A stretch of 64,000 bases of DNA from Alkalicoccobacillus porphyridii (GTDB taxonomy: Bacteria; Bacillota; Bacilli; Bacillales; Bacillaceae_D): positions 124,001 through 188,000 of the forward strand of contig NZ_VLXZ01000008.1 of NCBI RefSeq assembly GCF_007293315.1. The letters are read 5' to 3'. The notes under the pieces are model-generated. The model was not told the origin of the DNA, made no database searches, and saw only the letters and a list, made by a program, of their open reading frames with translations. The position numbers were made by a program, and so were the translations under genes. Shown piece after piece: positions 43,375 through 51,528 of the stretch; the stretch's first letter is position 1; the number at the start of each line of letters is the position of its first letter.

Positions 43375-44229
43375 CTAATCTCTTGCTATACCAATCAATA
43401 GATCTAAGTCGATGGTTATTCTGTTTTGTGACTTCATTATAAAATCTTCTTTTTCCGACTTAGAGGCTTTCCATAAAAGGGGAGTCATCTCAAGTAATGA
43501 TTTCATTTGGTCTTCCAGTAAAGAAACCTGATAGGACAACTTATGCTTATTAATAAGATTGAAATTCTCATTAAATAAACTCGTTGTTTCAGAATTTGAA
43601 TAGCTCGTCGGCTGGTCATTAAAATGCTGACGTAATTCTTGAAGATAATAACGACCTGGCACAACTTTTATAACAATCCCATTTGGTGTTAGAATTCTTT
43701 TAAATTCTTGATAGTTTGATGGAGATAAAATAGATAGAATGCAATCAAATGACTGCTTTGTAAATGGCAAATTGGCCAAATCTCCAACAACCCAAAGCTT
43801 GTTCTCATCATGAGTAGCTGCAAGCTTGATCCCCTCTTTAGAAAGATCCAACCCTACAGATAATTCAAAGGATTGTTGACGACTTTCTATTAATCGGTGA
43901 AGATGTGAGCCCTCGCCACTGCCTGCATCTAGCACATTCTTCAGACTAATAGATTCTATAGCTTCAGAAAGAACTTGGTGCAGTGGATCATATATGGCGC
44001 TAGACAGAATCATCTTTCTTCTTGCCTCGAATAATTTTCGAGTATAAAGACGATCATTCGCGCGAGTTGTGAGATGGACATATCCCTGTTTAGCAAAATC
44101 AAAGGTATGCTTATTTAAGCAGAGTAAGCTTTTGAACTCATGGAGTTTCATGCTCTCGTTACATATTGGACACTGGAATAAATCAATGTGTTTTTGAGCA
44201 AGCTGAGCACGTTTTATTCTTTTTTTCAA
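43375..44229 (-). CDS. RlmA-family 23S rRNA (guanine-N1) methyltransferase
   Basis: A 284-aa RlmA/TlrB/YxjB-like enzyme that methylates a hairpin-loop guanine (G745 or G748) in 23S rRNA near the macrolide-binding exit tunnel. The N-terminal zinc site is CPICNESMKL with CLNKH about 17 residues later; the SAM motif is VLDAGSGEGSHL near residue 100 and VGLDLSKEGIKLA follows. The recognised length and FAKQGYVHL segment are typical. TTG 44229 is preferred: GAGGTG lies five bases before it, whereas the ATG at 44247 lies inside a hairpin arm without a ribosome binding site. A leader ORF and long hairpin precede it, implying translational attenuation. Confidence 0.85.
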   Translation of the reverse strand: MKKRIKRAQLAQKHIDLFQCPICNESMKLHEFKSLLCLNKHTFDFAKQGYVHLTTRANDRLYTRKLFEARRKMILSSAIYDPLHQVLSEAIESISLKNVLDAGSGEGSHLHRLIESRQQSFELSVGLDLSKEGIKLAATHDENKLWVVGDLANLPFTKQSFDCILSILSPSNYQEFKRILTPNGIVIKVVPGRYYLQELRQHFNDQPTSYSNSETTSLFNENFNLINKHKLSYQVSLLEDQMKSLLEMTPLLWKASKSEKEDFIMKSQNRITIDLDLLIGIARD

Positions 44230-44234
44230 AGGAG

Positions 44235-44383
44235 ACACCTCATTCATTTATGATAGATAACAATCAAAAATGAGGCATAGCTAAATAAACCTTTAAGAAT
44301 AGAGAAAAAAATAAAGGTTTACGTAGGACTATGCCATTGTTATCTATAACGAATGTATTTAATCAAGGTGTAAAACTCCTTTT
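44235..44383 (-). promoter_or_regulatory. Leader hairpin/attenuator of the rlmA-like gene
   Basis: Read on the minus strand, ATAGATAACAAT (44347-44336) pairs perfectly with ATTGTTATCTAT (44264-44253), CTATGCC with GGCATAG, and TAAACCTTTA with TAAAGGTTTA. Further outward, CATTCGT pairs with ATGAATG, and ACACCT (44371-44366) can pair with AGGTGT (44240-44235), which is the ribosome binding site of the methyltransferase. The 5' arm contains the leader ORF, whose own AAAAGGAG (44383-44376) is unpaired. The layout matches erm-type translational attenuators. Confidence 0.7.
44340..44366 (-). CDS. Leader peptide MIKYIRYR with +X+ stalling motif
   Basis: Eight codons starting with TTG (44366-44364) and ending in TAA (44342-44340), placed nine bases after AAAAGGAG. 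The peptide MIKYIRYR ends in Arg-Tyr-Arg, a +X+ motif of the type (as in ErmDL RLR) at which macrolide-bound ribosomes stall. The CGT-TAT-AGA codons and the stop lie in the 5' arm of the hairpin that covers the methyltransferase start region. The assignment rests on position and motif; translation is not proven. Confidence 0.6.
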   Translation of the reverse strand: MIKYIRYR

Positions 44384-44572
44384 ATATTCAAGCTCATGGA
44401 CAGAATAACAAAAAAATAAAACTAGGTAAATGAGGAAATTTGCCAGAGCAATGGCCGATAAGTAAATAGATAGAGATAAATGATAAAGCCCTTATTATTG
44501 TGTAAATACTGATTTCAACTGCGGGAAGAAAAGGGCGTCACTGAAAAAGTCACCTAGAAATGAGCTCATGCA

Positions 44573-44695
44573 CCGCTACAGGAGATAACTTCGCTTTCCA
44601 CGGGAACGGCCACAGCCCTTGAAGTGGAAGGGCGCCACTTCAATGTCGGTCTGCCGCGTTCTGTTCCGTAGGAGTCTACGTTTTCTCCTTCCGCT
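44573..44695 (-). repeat. Dispersed imperfect-palindrome element, inverted copy
   Basis: Reads CCGCTACAGGAGATAACTTC to GTTCTGTTCCGTAGGAGTC and TTTTCTCCTTCCGCT. It is preceded by the outer arm GTCACTGAAAAAGTCACC (near 44536). More diverged in the middle than the 52688 and 57652 copies. Confidence 0.7.
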
Positions 44696-44783
44696 CATGT
44701 TCCTGATTAGACAAAATATTAAGGAAATCAAAGATTTTTGATATGAAATGAGATTTATTTTAATAAAAAACTATTTTTAGGTG

Positions 44784-44885
44784 GACTCGATATAAAGGTT
44801 CAATGAGATAAATTGACAGAGTCGAGTTAGCTCATTACCTTGCCTCAGGTAAGTGCCCCCATTTTCGGGAGCGGCAGCCGAAGAA
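44784..44885 (+). repeat. Second repeat module, copy
   Basis: Shares TATAAAGGTTCAATGAG, GTCGAGTTAGCTCA and CCCCCATTTTCGGGAGCG with the module at 35767-35860. The remainder of the 44386-44951 interval shows no gene. Confidence 0.65.
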
Positions 44886-44951
44886 ACTAATTACACAAAA
44901 GCATGGACTTTATCAAATTAAATAAATTGGTTTAAGGAAGAGGAAAAGAAC

Positions 44952-45686
44952 ATGAACGAGATAAAGATATTTACCTTTGACGAGGTTATTGATGCACCCA
45001 TTGAGCTTGTTTTTATGTGCTTAAACAAGGATGAACATGTGTTGCAATGGAATGAATTCGTTTTAAAAAATATTTATCCAACTGACTCAGAAGATGACCT
45101 TCGACAAGGTTCAACCTATCAGGCTGTGCAAAAGATTGGAAAAAAAGAGCTCACATTAGATGTGGAAATCATTGAATTTAATCCGCCTCATCAAGTGACT
45201 CTAAAAATAGAGACAAAAGAAGGACTGTCCTACACTAGATATCAGTTATCAGAAGATACGAACAGGACCCGATTACAAGTTGAGGCGAGCTTAATCCCTA
45301 GTAGTGTTAAGTATAAGCTGATGTCAAAATTAACTAGCTGGGCTGTACAATTTGTAAACAAGGTACAGTATAAAGCCTTTGTTGAATACGTACATGAGCA
45401 TAATCATTTCACTTGGGACTTAGCGTATACTAGTGAAGACGGTGATTACTTCACATTAGGGAAAGCCATATTACAATCGAATAGCAGTTGGAGAGTCTAT
45501 CTAGATAACGGAGACAGTGACAGTTATAATATGCTTAATGACCGAGGATATAAGATGGAGCATCTAGGGGTCTTTTTATTTGAAACAGACAGCTTGAGTA
45601 AAGCGCAAGAAGAATTTATTCAATGGGCGGATACTGTTTGGAAACCAATGTTATATGATAGGTTTATGGAGTCAGAATTGAAATAA
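44952..45686 (+). CDS. SRPBCC (START-like) ligand-binding domain protein
   Basis: A 244-aa protein whose N-terminal 145 residues form an SRPBCC/AHSA1-like domain (VIDAPIELVFMCLNKDEHVLQW at the start, VEIIEFNPPHQVTLKIE in the middle, ending in a long helix). A C-terminal extension of about 100 residues (WDLAYTSEDGDYFTLGKAIL) is not recognised. It may bind a hydrophobic ligand. GGAAGAGGAAAAG precedes the ATG. It lies just upstream of the sigma-54 activator, but a functional link is only positional. Confidence 0.65.
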   Translation: MNEIKIFTFDEVIDAPIELVFMCLNKDEHVLQWNEFVLKNIYPTDSEDDLRQGSTYQAVQKIGKKELTLDVEIIEFNPPHQVTLKIETKEGLSYTRYQLSEDTNRTRLQVEASLIPSSVKYKLMSKLTSWAVQFVNKVQYKAFVEYVHEHNHFTWDLAYTSEDGDYFTLGKAILQSNSSWRVYLDNGDSDSYNMLNDRGYKMEHLGVFLFETDSLSKAQEEFIQWADTVWKPMLYDRFMESELK

Positions 45687-45719
45687 AGCGGTTTTAAAGC
45701 AATTTTGGAGGTGAGTCAC

Positions 45720-47084
45720 ATGTTTCCACAGGATAATGACTATAAGGATGAAATATTTAAAACGGTATTTGAAGATGCGTATCACTGTTTTGTAGTGGTT
45801 GATAGGCATGGATTTGTAACATATATGAATAATAGTTATTGTCAATTTCTTAATGTCGATAAGGATTCTGTTATCGGTCAGCATGTGACAGATGTGATTG
45901 AGAACTCCAGAATGCATATTGTGGCTGAGACGGGTATCGAAGAAATTGCTGATCTTCAATATATTCGGGGAAATCACATGATTGCTAACCGCATCCCGGT
46001 ACGAGCAAATGGTGAAATTGTGGGAGCGGTTGGCACGGTTTTGTTCCGTGATACCCAAGAATGGATGAGCATGAATAGCCATATCAAGGATCTTTTACTT
46101 GAGCTTGAACAGTTTCGTAAGCAAAAAAGAGGCCAATTTGAGGCGACTTATTCTTTACATGATATTGTCGGTAGCTCCGAAAAAATGAGTGAGCTAAAGG
46201 AAAAAGTAAAGAGAATTGCAACGGGAGATGTCTCGGTATTAATTAGAGGGGAAAGTGGAACGGGAAAGGAGTTAATAGCTCATAGTATCCATCATTTAAG
46301 TGAGAGAAATACAAAACCTTTTGTCAAAGTGAACTGTGCGGCGATTCCCGAGCACCTATTAGAATCCGAGCTATTTGGGTATCAGGAGGGGGCTTTTACG
46401 GGTGCAAAAAAAGGTGGTAAGCCTGGCAAGTTTCAATTGGCAGATGGGGGGACTTTATTTCTGGATGAGATAGGGGACATGCCACTAAGCGCACAAGTGA
46501 AAATTCTACGTGCCTTACAAGAAGGAGAAATTGAATCAGTTGGATCGACTCATTTGGATAAAGTGGACGTGAGAATTATTGCGGCGACGAATCAACCTCT
46601 GGAAGAACTCTTGAAAAAACAAACCTTTCGTGAAGACTTATTTTATCGAATCAATGTGGTTCAGCTGCAAATACCCGCATTGAGAGACAGACCAGAGGAT
46701 ATACCAGTACTTGCTAAATATATGCTGCATACCATCACCCAGAGAACAGGAAAACGAATTGACGATTTTAATAAAGAAGTATTTAGTTGCTTCCAAACGT
46801 ATGAGTGGCCAGGGAACGCACGAGAGCTGGAAAATGTCATCGAATCAGCCGTGTATTTAACTAATTCTGAATGTATTCAAATGGAGGATATTCCGGATCG
46901 GCTCAAACGTGAAAACAAAAATCTTGATAAAGTAGGTAACCTGAAACAGCTTATGGCTGACTTTGAGAAAAAAACAATTGTACAAGCGTTATCTAACACA
47001 AGTGGCGATAAGCAAAAAGCTGCCGAACTTCTACAAATAGGGAAGTCCAGCCTATACGAGAAAATTCATAAATATCAGCTTTAA
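45720..47084 (+). CDS. Sigma-54-dependent activator with PAS domain
   Basis: A 454-aa enhancer-binding protein. Domains: N-terminal PAS sensor (about 12-115, FVVVDRHGFVTYMNNSYCQFL), AAA+ domain with Walker A GESGTGKE near 177, the sigma-54 contact loop GAFTGA near 224 and Walker B LFLDEIGDMP near 246, and a C-terminal Fis-type HTH (KAAELLQIGKSSLYEKIHKY). ATG 45720 follows TGGAGGTGAG. A sigma-54 promoter with two palindromic upstream sites follows immediately, so it activates the downstream hydroxybutyrate/CoA-transferase operon. The PAS signal is unknown. Confidence 0.9.
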   Translation: MFPQDNDYKDEIFKTVFEDAYHCFVVVDRHGFVTYMNNSYCQFLNVDKDSVIGQHVTDVIENSRMHIVAETGIEEIADLQYIRGNHMIANRIPVRANGEIVGAVGTVLFRDTQEWMSMNSHIKDLLLELEQFRKQKRGQFEATYSLHDIVGSSEKMSELKEKVKRIATGDVSVLIRGESGTGKELIAHSIHHLSERNTKPFVKVNCAAIPEHLLESELFGYQEGAFTGAKKGGKPGKFQLADGGTLFLDEIGDMPLSAQVKILRALQEGEIESVGSTHLDKVDVRIIAATNQPLEELLKKQTFREDLFYRINVVQLQIPALRDRPEDIPVLAKYMLHTITQRTGKRIDDFNKEVFSCFQTYEWPGNARELENVIESAVYLTNSECIQMEDIPDRLKRENKNLDKVGNLKQLMADFEKKTIVQALSNTSGDKQKAAELLQIGKSSLYEKIHKYQL

Positions 47085-47087
47085 ATC

Positions 47088-47183
47088 TTCCGGATACCCG
47101 GAAAAAATTCCAAGAAATCAGAATAACTGATACTGAAAGCGTTTTCAATAAGTTATAATCATCATCTTTCCACGTATCCGGAA
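47088..47183. promoter_or_regulatory. Two 16-bp enhancer sites (UAS) for the sigma-54 activator
   Basis: TTCCGGATACCCGGAA (47088-47103, perfect 6-bp arms) and TTCCACGTATCCGGAA (47168-47183) are the same site in opposite orientation with two differences. Their centres are 80 bp apart and about 155 and 75 bp upstream of the predicted transcription start. They are the expected binding sites of the adjacent Fis-type activator. Confidence 0.75.
47134..47147. promoter_or_regulatory. CcpA cre site between the two enhancer sites
   Basis: TGAAAGCGTTTTCA matches the cre consensus at all defined positions. Its position between the upstream activator sites could let CcpA block looping. Confidence 0.75.
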
Positions 47184-47224
47184 AGGTGATATTTTTTTTG
47201 GTTGATAAGTTAGTCTTAAAAAGT

Positions 47225-47240
47225 TGGCACACTTCTTGCA
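47225..47240 (+). promoter_or_regulatory. Sigma-54 (SigL) -24/-12 promoter
   Basis: TGGCACACTTCTTGCA carries both the -24 GG and the -12 GC at the invariant spacing and matches the consensus TGGCACR-N4-TTGCA. Transcription is predicted to begin near 47251. Confidence 0.9.
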
Positions 47241-47285
47241 AGGAGAATAATGAACACTGTTTATGAAAAAGGAGGAGGTTTTACA

Positions 47286-48062
47286 TTGGTAGCAGATAAG
47301 GTTGTGTTTATTACAGGTGCAGCGAGTGGGATTGGTTATGAAATTGGTAGAGCTTTTTTAAAGGGGGGAGCAAAGGTAGTCTTTTCAGATGTAAACGAAG
47401 AGAAGGTGAAGGAATCGACCGATGCACTAAAAAAATCAGGCTATGATTGTGTTGGAGTAAAGTGTGATGTGACACAAGAGAGTGAATTAACAGCCGCACT
47501 AGATGAAACGGTTAGGCATTATGGAAGATTGGATGTTCTCATAAATAATGCGGGATTACAGCATGTCGCTGCGATGGAGGACTTTTCAACTGAAAAGTTT
47601 GAACTCATTACGAAGGTGATGCTGGTGGCACCTTTTATGGCGACAAAGCATGCCTTTCCGATTATGAAAAAGCAAGGCGCTGGAAGGATTATAAATATGT
47701 CATCCATTAATGGCTTAGTTGGCTTTGCGGGGAAAGCTGCTTATAACAGCTCAAAGCATGGGGTGATTGGTTTAACAAAGGTTGCTGCATTAGAGGCAGC
47801 TCCACATGGTATCACAGTAAACGCCCTCTGTCCTGGTTATGTGGACACACCACTAGTGCGTAATCAGCTTCAAGACCTAGCGAATAATCGTGGAGTTACT
47901 TTAGATAAAGCTTTAGAAGAAGTGATATACCCACTTGTTCCTCAAAAGAGGCTGCTAGCCGTTCAGGAAGTGGCTGACTATGCGATGTTTATTGCAAGTG
48001 ATCAGGCTAAGGGAGTAACAGGTCAAGCGATTGTTATTGATGGAGGGTATACTGCTCAATAA
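47286..48062 (+). CDS. 3-hydroxybutyrate dehydrogenase (short-chain dehydrogenase)
   Basis: A 258-aa classical SDR that oxidises D-3-hydroxybutyrate to acetoacetate. Visible: NAD motif TGAASGIG near 10-17, NNAG near 88, catalytic Ser in INMSSINGL and YxxxK in YNSSKHG near 152, and the C-terminal GQAIVIDGGYTAQ. TTG 47286 is chosen: AAAGGAGGAGG ends eight bases before it, and the upstream ATG at 47250 would lie at the predicted transcript 5' end without its ribosome binding site. It is the first gene of a sigma-54 operon with two permeases and ScoAB, as in the yxjF-scoAB group. Confidence 0.88.
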   Translation: MVADKVVFITGAASGIGYEIGRAFLKGGAKVVFSDVNEEKVKESTDALKKSGYDCVGVKCDVTQESELTAALDETVRHYGRLDVLINNAGLQHVAAMEDFSTEKFELITKVMLVAPFMATKHAFPIMKKQGAGRIINMSSINGLVGFAGKAAYNSSKHGVIGLTKVAALEAAPHGITVNALCPGYVDTPLVRNQLQDLANNRGVTLDKALEEVIYPLVPQKRLLAVQEVADYAMFIASDQAKGVTGQAIVIDGGYTAQ

Positions 48063-48063
48063 T

Positions 48064-48077
48064 TGTAAGCGCTTTAC
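48064..48077. promoter_or_regulatory. Weaker cre-like palindrome
   Basis: TGTAAGCGCTTTAC (AAAGCGCTT core on the other strand) departs from the cre consensus only in the last two positions. It lies just after the dehydrogenase stop and before the GntP-type gene and could act as a roadblock. Confidence 0.4.
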
Positions 48078-48111
48078 TTTATTGGTAGACTATTTGAGAA
48101 GAGGGATGGAT

Positions 48112-49428
48112 ATGATCTTTAGCATGATTGGCTTAATAGGTGGACTAACGATGTTAATCGTCTTAACGATGCGTGGTATGAATCTACTTATTGCGGCACC
48201 ACTTTCAACCTTGTTCCTTGCTGTTTTTAGTGGCATACCTTTATTTCCACAGTTAGTTGCCGAGGGTGATCCTAATATGCTCGGTAGCTACATGCAGGGC
48301 TTTTCAGGGTTTGTTGCTAATTGGTTTATTATGTTTTTACTTGGATCTATTTTTGGAAAAGTGATGGGTGACGCTCGTGCTGCTGACAGCGTATCCAAGT
48401 TTGTTGTTGATAAGCTTGGAACCAAATATGCCATCATGGCTGTAGTTGCGGCTTGTGCAATCTTGACGTACGGGGGCGTTAGTTTATTTATTGTTGGTTT
48501 CTCTGTGTTTCCTTTGGCCCTTAGCTTATTTAAACAGGCAAACTTACCAAGGCGGTTTATTCCGGCCACTCTAGCATTTGGCTCGGTGACCTTTACGATG
48601 ACATCCGCTGGCTCACCGGAAATTCAAAACTGGATTCCTATCCCCTTCCTAGGAACAAGTGCGTATTCAGCTTGGGAGGTTAGTGCAATAGTTGCTTTAT
48701 TTATGATGGTATTTGGTTATTGGTGGTTAAAGAAGATTATCTATCGTGCAGTAGCTAAAGGTGAGCAATTTGATGCACGAGAAGGAGATCCAGTAGTAGA
48801 AGAAAAAGAACTCCCCAATCCAGGGCTAGCGGCCATTCCTTTGTTAGTAGTTCTTGTCATTTCATTTATTTTTCACGATTCGTTAGGGACGTCTGCACTC
48901 ATTATTGCTTTAACCAGTGGAATTGTTGCGGCTTGGGCACTTAATCGAAAATTTCTTGATAATGTCTGGGAATCTGCTTCAGGTGGAACGATGGGTGCAC
49001 TTCTTGCCATCACGAATACAGCGGCTGTAGTTGGCTTTGGTGCAGTAGCGCAAAATACAGTCGCCTTTACAGCGGCAGTGGATGCCGTTACTCATTTCCC
49101 GGGAAGTCCTCTAGTCGGAGCAGCTGTTGCAGTAGGTGTCATCGCAGGATTAACTGGTTCCTCGTCTGGAGGACAGCAAATTGCCTTGCCATTAATTGCT
49201 CCTCATTACTTAGATGCAGGTGTTGACCCTGACGCGCTGCACAGGGTGGTTGCGATTTCCTCTGGTGCTCTAGATACATTGCCACATGGTGGATATGTCG
49301 TTACAACCATACGAGCAATTTGTGGCGAGACGCACAAGGCAGCCTATGCATCATTTAGTGCAGTAACCGTTGTAGTTCCGTTACTCGGGGTTGTACTTGC
49401 TATTATCCTATTCTCGCTAGGTATGTAA
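48112..49428 (+). CDS. GntP-family permease (hydroxybutyrate/organic acid)
   Basis: A 438-aa GntP-family carrier with about 12 helices. Characteristic motifs are LTYGGVSLFIVGFSVFPLAL near residue 120, TSAGSPEIQNWIPIP near 165 and GLTGSSSGGQQIALPLIAPHYL near 348. In this operon it most likely imports 3-hydroxybutyrate or a similar acid; YxjC is the recalled Bacillus counterpart. ATG 48112 follows GAGAAGAGGG. Confidence 0.85.
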   Translation: MIFSMIGLIGGLTMLIVLTMRGMNLLIAAPLSTLFLAVFSGIPLFPQLVAEGDPNMLGSYMQGFSGFVANWFIMFLLGSIFGKVMGDARAADSVSKFVVDKLGTKYAIMAVVAACAILTYGGVSLFIVGFSVFPLALSLFKQANLPRRFIPATLAFGSVTFTMTSAGSPEIQNWIPIPFLGTSAYSAWEVSAIVALFMMVFGYWWLKKIIYRAVAKGEQFDAREGDPVVEEKELPNPGLAAIPLLVVLVISFIFHDSLGTSALIIALTSGIVAAWALNRKFLDNVWESASGGTMGALLAITNTAAVVGFGAVAQNTVAFTAAVDAVTHFPGSPLVGAAVAVGVIAGLTGSSSGGQQIALPLIAPHYLDAGVDPDALHRVVAISSGALDTLPHGGYVVTTIRAICGETHKAAYASFSAVTVVVPLLGVVLAIILFSLGM

Positions 49429-49460
49429 CAGATTATTAGAGTAGAAAGGAAGAATAAAGG

Positions 49461-50783
49461 ATGTTTGTACCCGTCATTCGGTTTTTTGATCGCATTGTTC
49501 AACGTTATTTACCTGATGCCTTTATTTTCGCCTTAATCTTAACCGTGCTGGTGTATGTTCTTGGAGTGATCATGACGGATAGTTCCCCTGTTGAGATGGT
49601 TACTCATTGGGGAGATGGCTTTTGGGATTTGCTTGCCTTTACGATGCAAATGTCACTCATAGTCATTACGGGTTACATGCTTGCAAGTGCACCAGCAGTT
49701 ACTCTGCTATTACGTCGACTATCATTATTTGCACACACGCCTGTTCAAGCTATAGTGCTCGTCACCATCGTGGCGCTCACGGCATGTTTAATTAACTATG
49801 GCTTTGGATTGGTTATCGGCGCTTTGTTTGCACGTCATGTTGCACGCCAAGTTCCGACTGTTGATTACAGACTATTAATTGCTTCTGCCTATAGTGGATT
49901 TCTTGTCTGGCATGGTGGATTATCGGCATCGATTCCGTTAACCATTGCCACCTCCGATCATTTTTTGGTAGACAGTCTTGGGGTCATTCCTATTACAGAA
50001 ACTTTATTTACTCCCTATAATCTGTTTATTGTCGCTGCTTTATTTGTTAGCCTGCCGATCATAAATGCGTTATCATTGAAGGCTACTGACCAAAGCCAGC
50101 AGATAGATCCTGCATTTCTTGATTTGGGTAGTAAAAAGGAAGAGGCTGCAACAGTCGCTATCACACCTGCTGAAAAACTTGAGAATAGCAAAATTTTATC
50201 ACTGCTGATTGGTCTAACAGGAATGGGATATGTTGTTTATTACTTTAGTCAAAACGGTTTAGACTTGAACATAAATATTGTTAATTTTACGTTTTTGTTT
50301 TTAGCCATCCTGTTTCATCGTACGCCAAGAAAGCTACTTCAATCTGTAACCGAAGCTGTTAAAAATGCAGGAGGTATCATCATACAGTTTCCATTCTATG
50401 CTGGTATCATGGGCATGATGGTGGCCTCTGGGCTCTCTGATCGCATCGCTTTATGGTTTGTTCAAATCTCAACGGAAGAAACCCTGCCTTTATTGACCTT
50501 TATCAGTGCAGGATTAATTAACATGTTTATCCCATCTGGGGGCGGACAGTGGGCTGTTCAAGGGCCAATCATGATTCCTGCAGCTCTTGAGCTTGGAGCT
50601 GACCCAGCACGGATTGCGATGGCTGTTGCCTGGGGTGATGCATGGACCAATATGATTCAGCCATTTTGGGCTTTGCCCATCCTTGCGATTGCGGGCTTAA
50701 AGGTTAGAGATATTATGGGCTTTTGCGTCATTTTATTGTTTTGGTCGTTTATTCCGATTGCGATTGGATTAGTATTTTTATAA
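49461..50783 (+). CDS. atoE: Short-chain fatty acid transporter (AtoE family)
   Basis: A 440-aa AtoE-type permease with about ten helices. The NYGFGLVIGALFARHVA segment, LVWHGGLSASIPLTIAT and the C-terminal FIPSGGGQWAVQGPIMIPAA are strongly conserved in the family. It should import acetoacetate, butyrate or related acids. Having this and a GntP permease in one operon suggests separate entry routes for the hydroxy- and keto-acids. Confidence 0.88.
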   Translation: MFVPVIRFFDRIVQRYLPDAFIFALILTVLVYVLGVIMTDSSPVEMVTHWGDGFWDLLAFTMQMSLIVITGYMLASAPAVTLLLRRLSLFAHTPVQAIVLVTIVALTACLINYGFGLVIGALFARHVARQVPTVDYRLLIASAYSGFLVWHGGLSASIPLTIATSDHFLVDSLGVIPITETLFTPYNLFIVAALFVSLPIINALSLKATDQSQQIDPAFLDLGSKKEEAATVAITPAEKLENSKILSLLIGLTGMGYVVYYFSQNGLDLNINIVNFTFLFLAILFHRTPRKLLQSVTEAVKNAGGIIIQFPFYAGIMGMMVASGLSDRIALWFVQISTEETLPLLTFISAGLINMFIPSGGGQWAVQGPIMIPAALELGADPARIAMAVAWGDAWTNMIQPFWALPILAIAGLKVRDIMGFCVILLFWSFIPIAIGLVFL

Positions 50784-50805
50784 AAAATAAGGAGGATGAC
50801 ATCAA

Positions 50806-51528
50806 TTGAGTAAAAAACAAGTGTCAAACATTGAACAGGTGATTGATCACATTCAAGACGGAGCAACCATTATTGTTGGTGGCTTTGGTTTATGTGGAAT
50901 TCCCGAGAAGGCGATTGTAGCTTTAGCCGAAAAAGGTACAAAAGACCTGACCATTGTCAGCAATAACTGCGGAGTGGATGACTGGGGCTTAGGCCTTTTA
51001 CTAGCCAACAAACAGATTACAAAAATAATGGCCTCTTATGTAGGAGAAAACAAGCTGTTTGAACAACAATATTTGAATGGTGAGCTGGAGGTAGAGCTTG
51101 TTCCACAAGGCACACTTGCCGAGCGCATTCGAGCAGGGGGAGCTGGAATCCCTGGCTTTTACACACCGACGGGAGTTGGGACTGAAATCGCCAAGGGCAA
51201 AGAAACAAAAGAGTTTGATGGCAAAACCTATCTATTGGAAAGAGCCATTCAAGGTGACGTGGCTTTAGTTAAAGCATGGAAGGCTGATCCTTATGGCAAT
51301 TTAATTTATCGAAAAACAGCTCGGAACTTTAATCCACTTGCAGCGGCGGCTGGTAAGATTACCATTGCTGAGGTAGAAGAAATCGTTGGAGTGGGCGAGT
51401 TAGATCCAGATTTTATTCATACTCCAAGTATTTATGTTCAGCACTTGTTCGAGGGATCTAACTATGAGAAAAGAATTGAACGCAGAACGGTCAGAGAAAA
51501 ACAAACGAACGCAGGGAGTGATCAATAA
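50806..51528 (+). CDS. scoA: Succinyl-CoA:3-ketoacid CoA-transferase subunit A
   Basis: Alpha subunit (240 aa) of the CoA-transferase that activates acetoacetate with succinyl-CoA. The glycine-rich start [29 protein letters not shown] near 117, and [19 protein letters not shown] near 162 are family signatures. It starts with TTG after AAGGAGGATG. It overlaps scoB by one base (TAATG). Confidence 0.94.
   Translation: MSKKQVSNIEQVIDHIQDGATIIVGGFGLCGIPEKAIVALAEKGTKDLTIVSNNCGVDDWGLGLLLANKQITKIMASYVGENKLFEQQYLNGELEVELVPQGTLAERIRAGGAGIPGFYTPTGVGTEIAKGKETKEFDGKTYLLERAIQGDVALVKAWKADPYGNLIYRKTARNFNPLAAAAGKITIAEVEEIVGVGELDPDFIHTPSIYVQHLFEGSNYEKRIERRTVREKQTNAGSDQ

Noticed and set aside
44253-44347. 95-bp hairpin as a MITE
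   Set aside because: The flanks show no target-site duplication. The arms include a leader ORF with its own ribosome binding site and cover the next gene's start, so an attenuator explains it better, although a MITE origin is not excluded.
47250-47285. ATG 47250 as start of the hydroxybutyrate dehydrogenase
   Set aside because: It coincides with the predicted sigma-54 transcription start, which would leave it without a ribosome binding site; TTG 47286 has AAAGGAGGAGG and gives the usual N-terminus.
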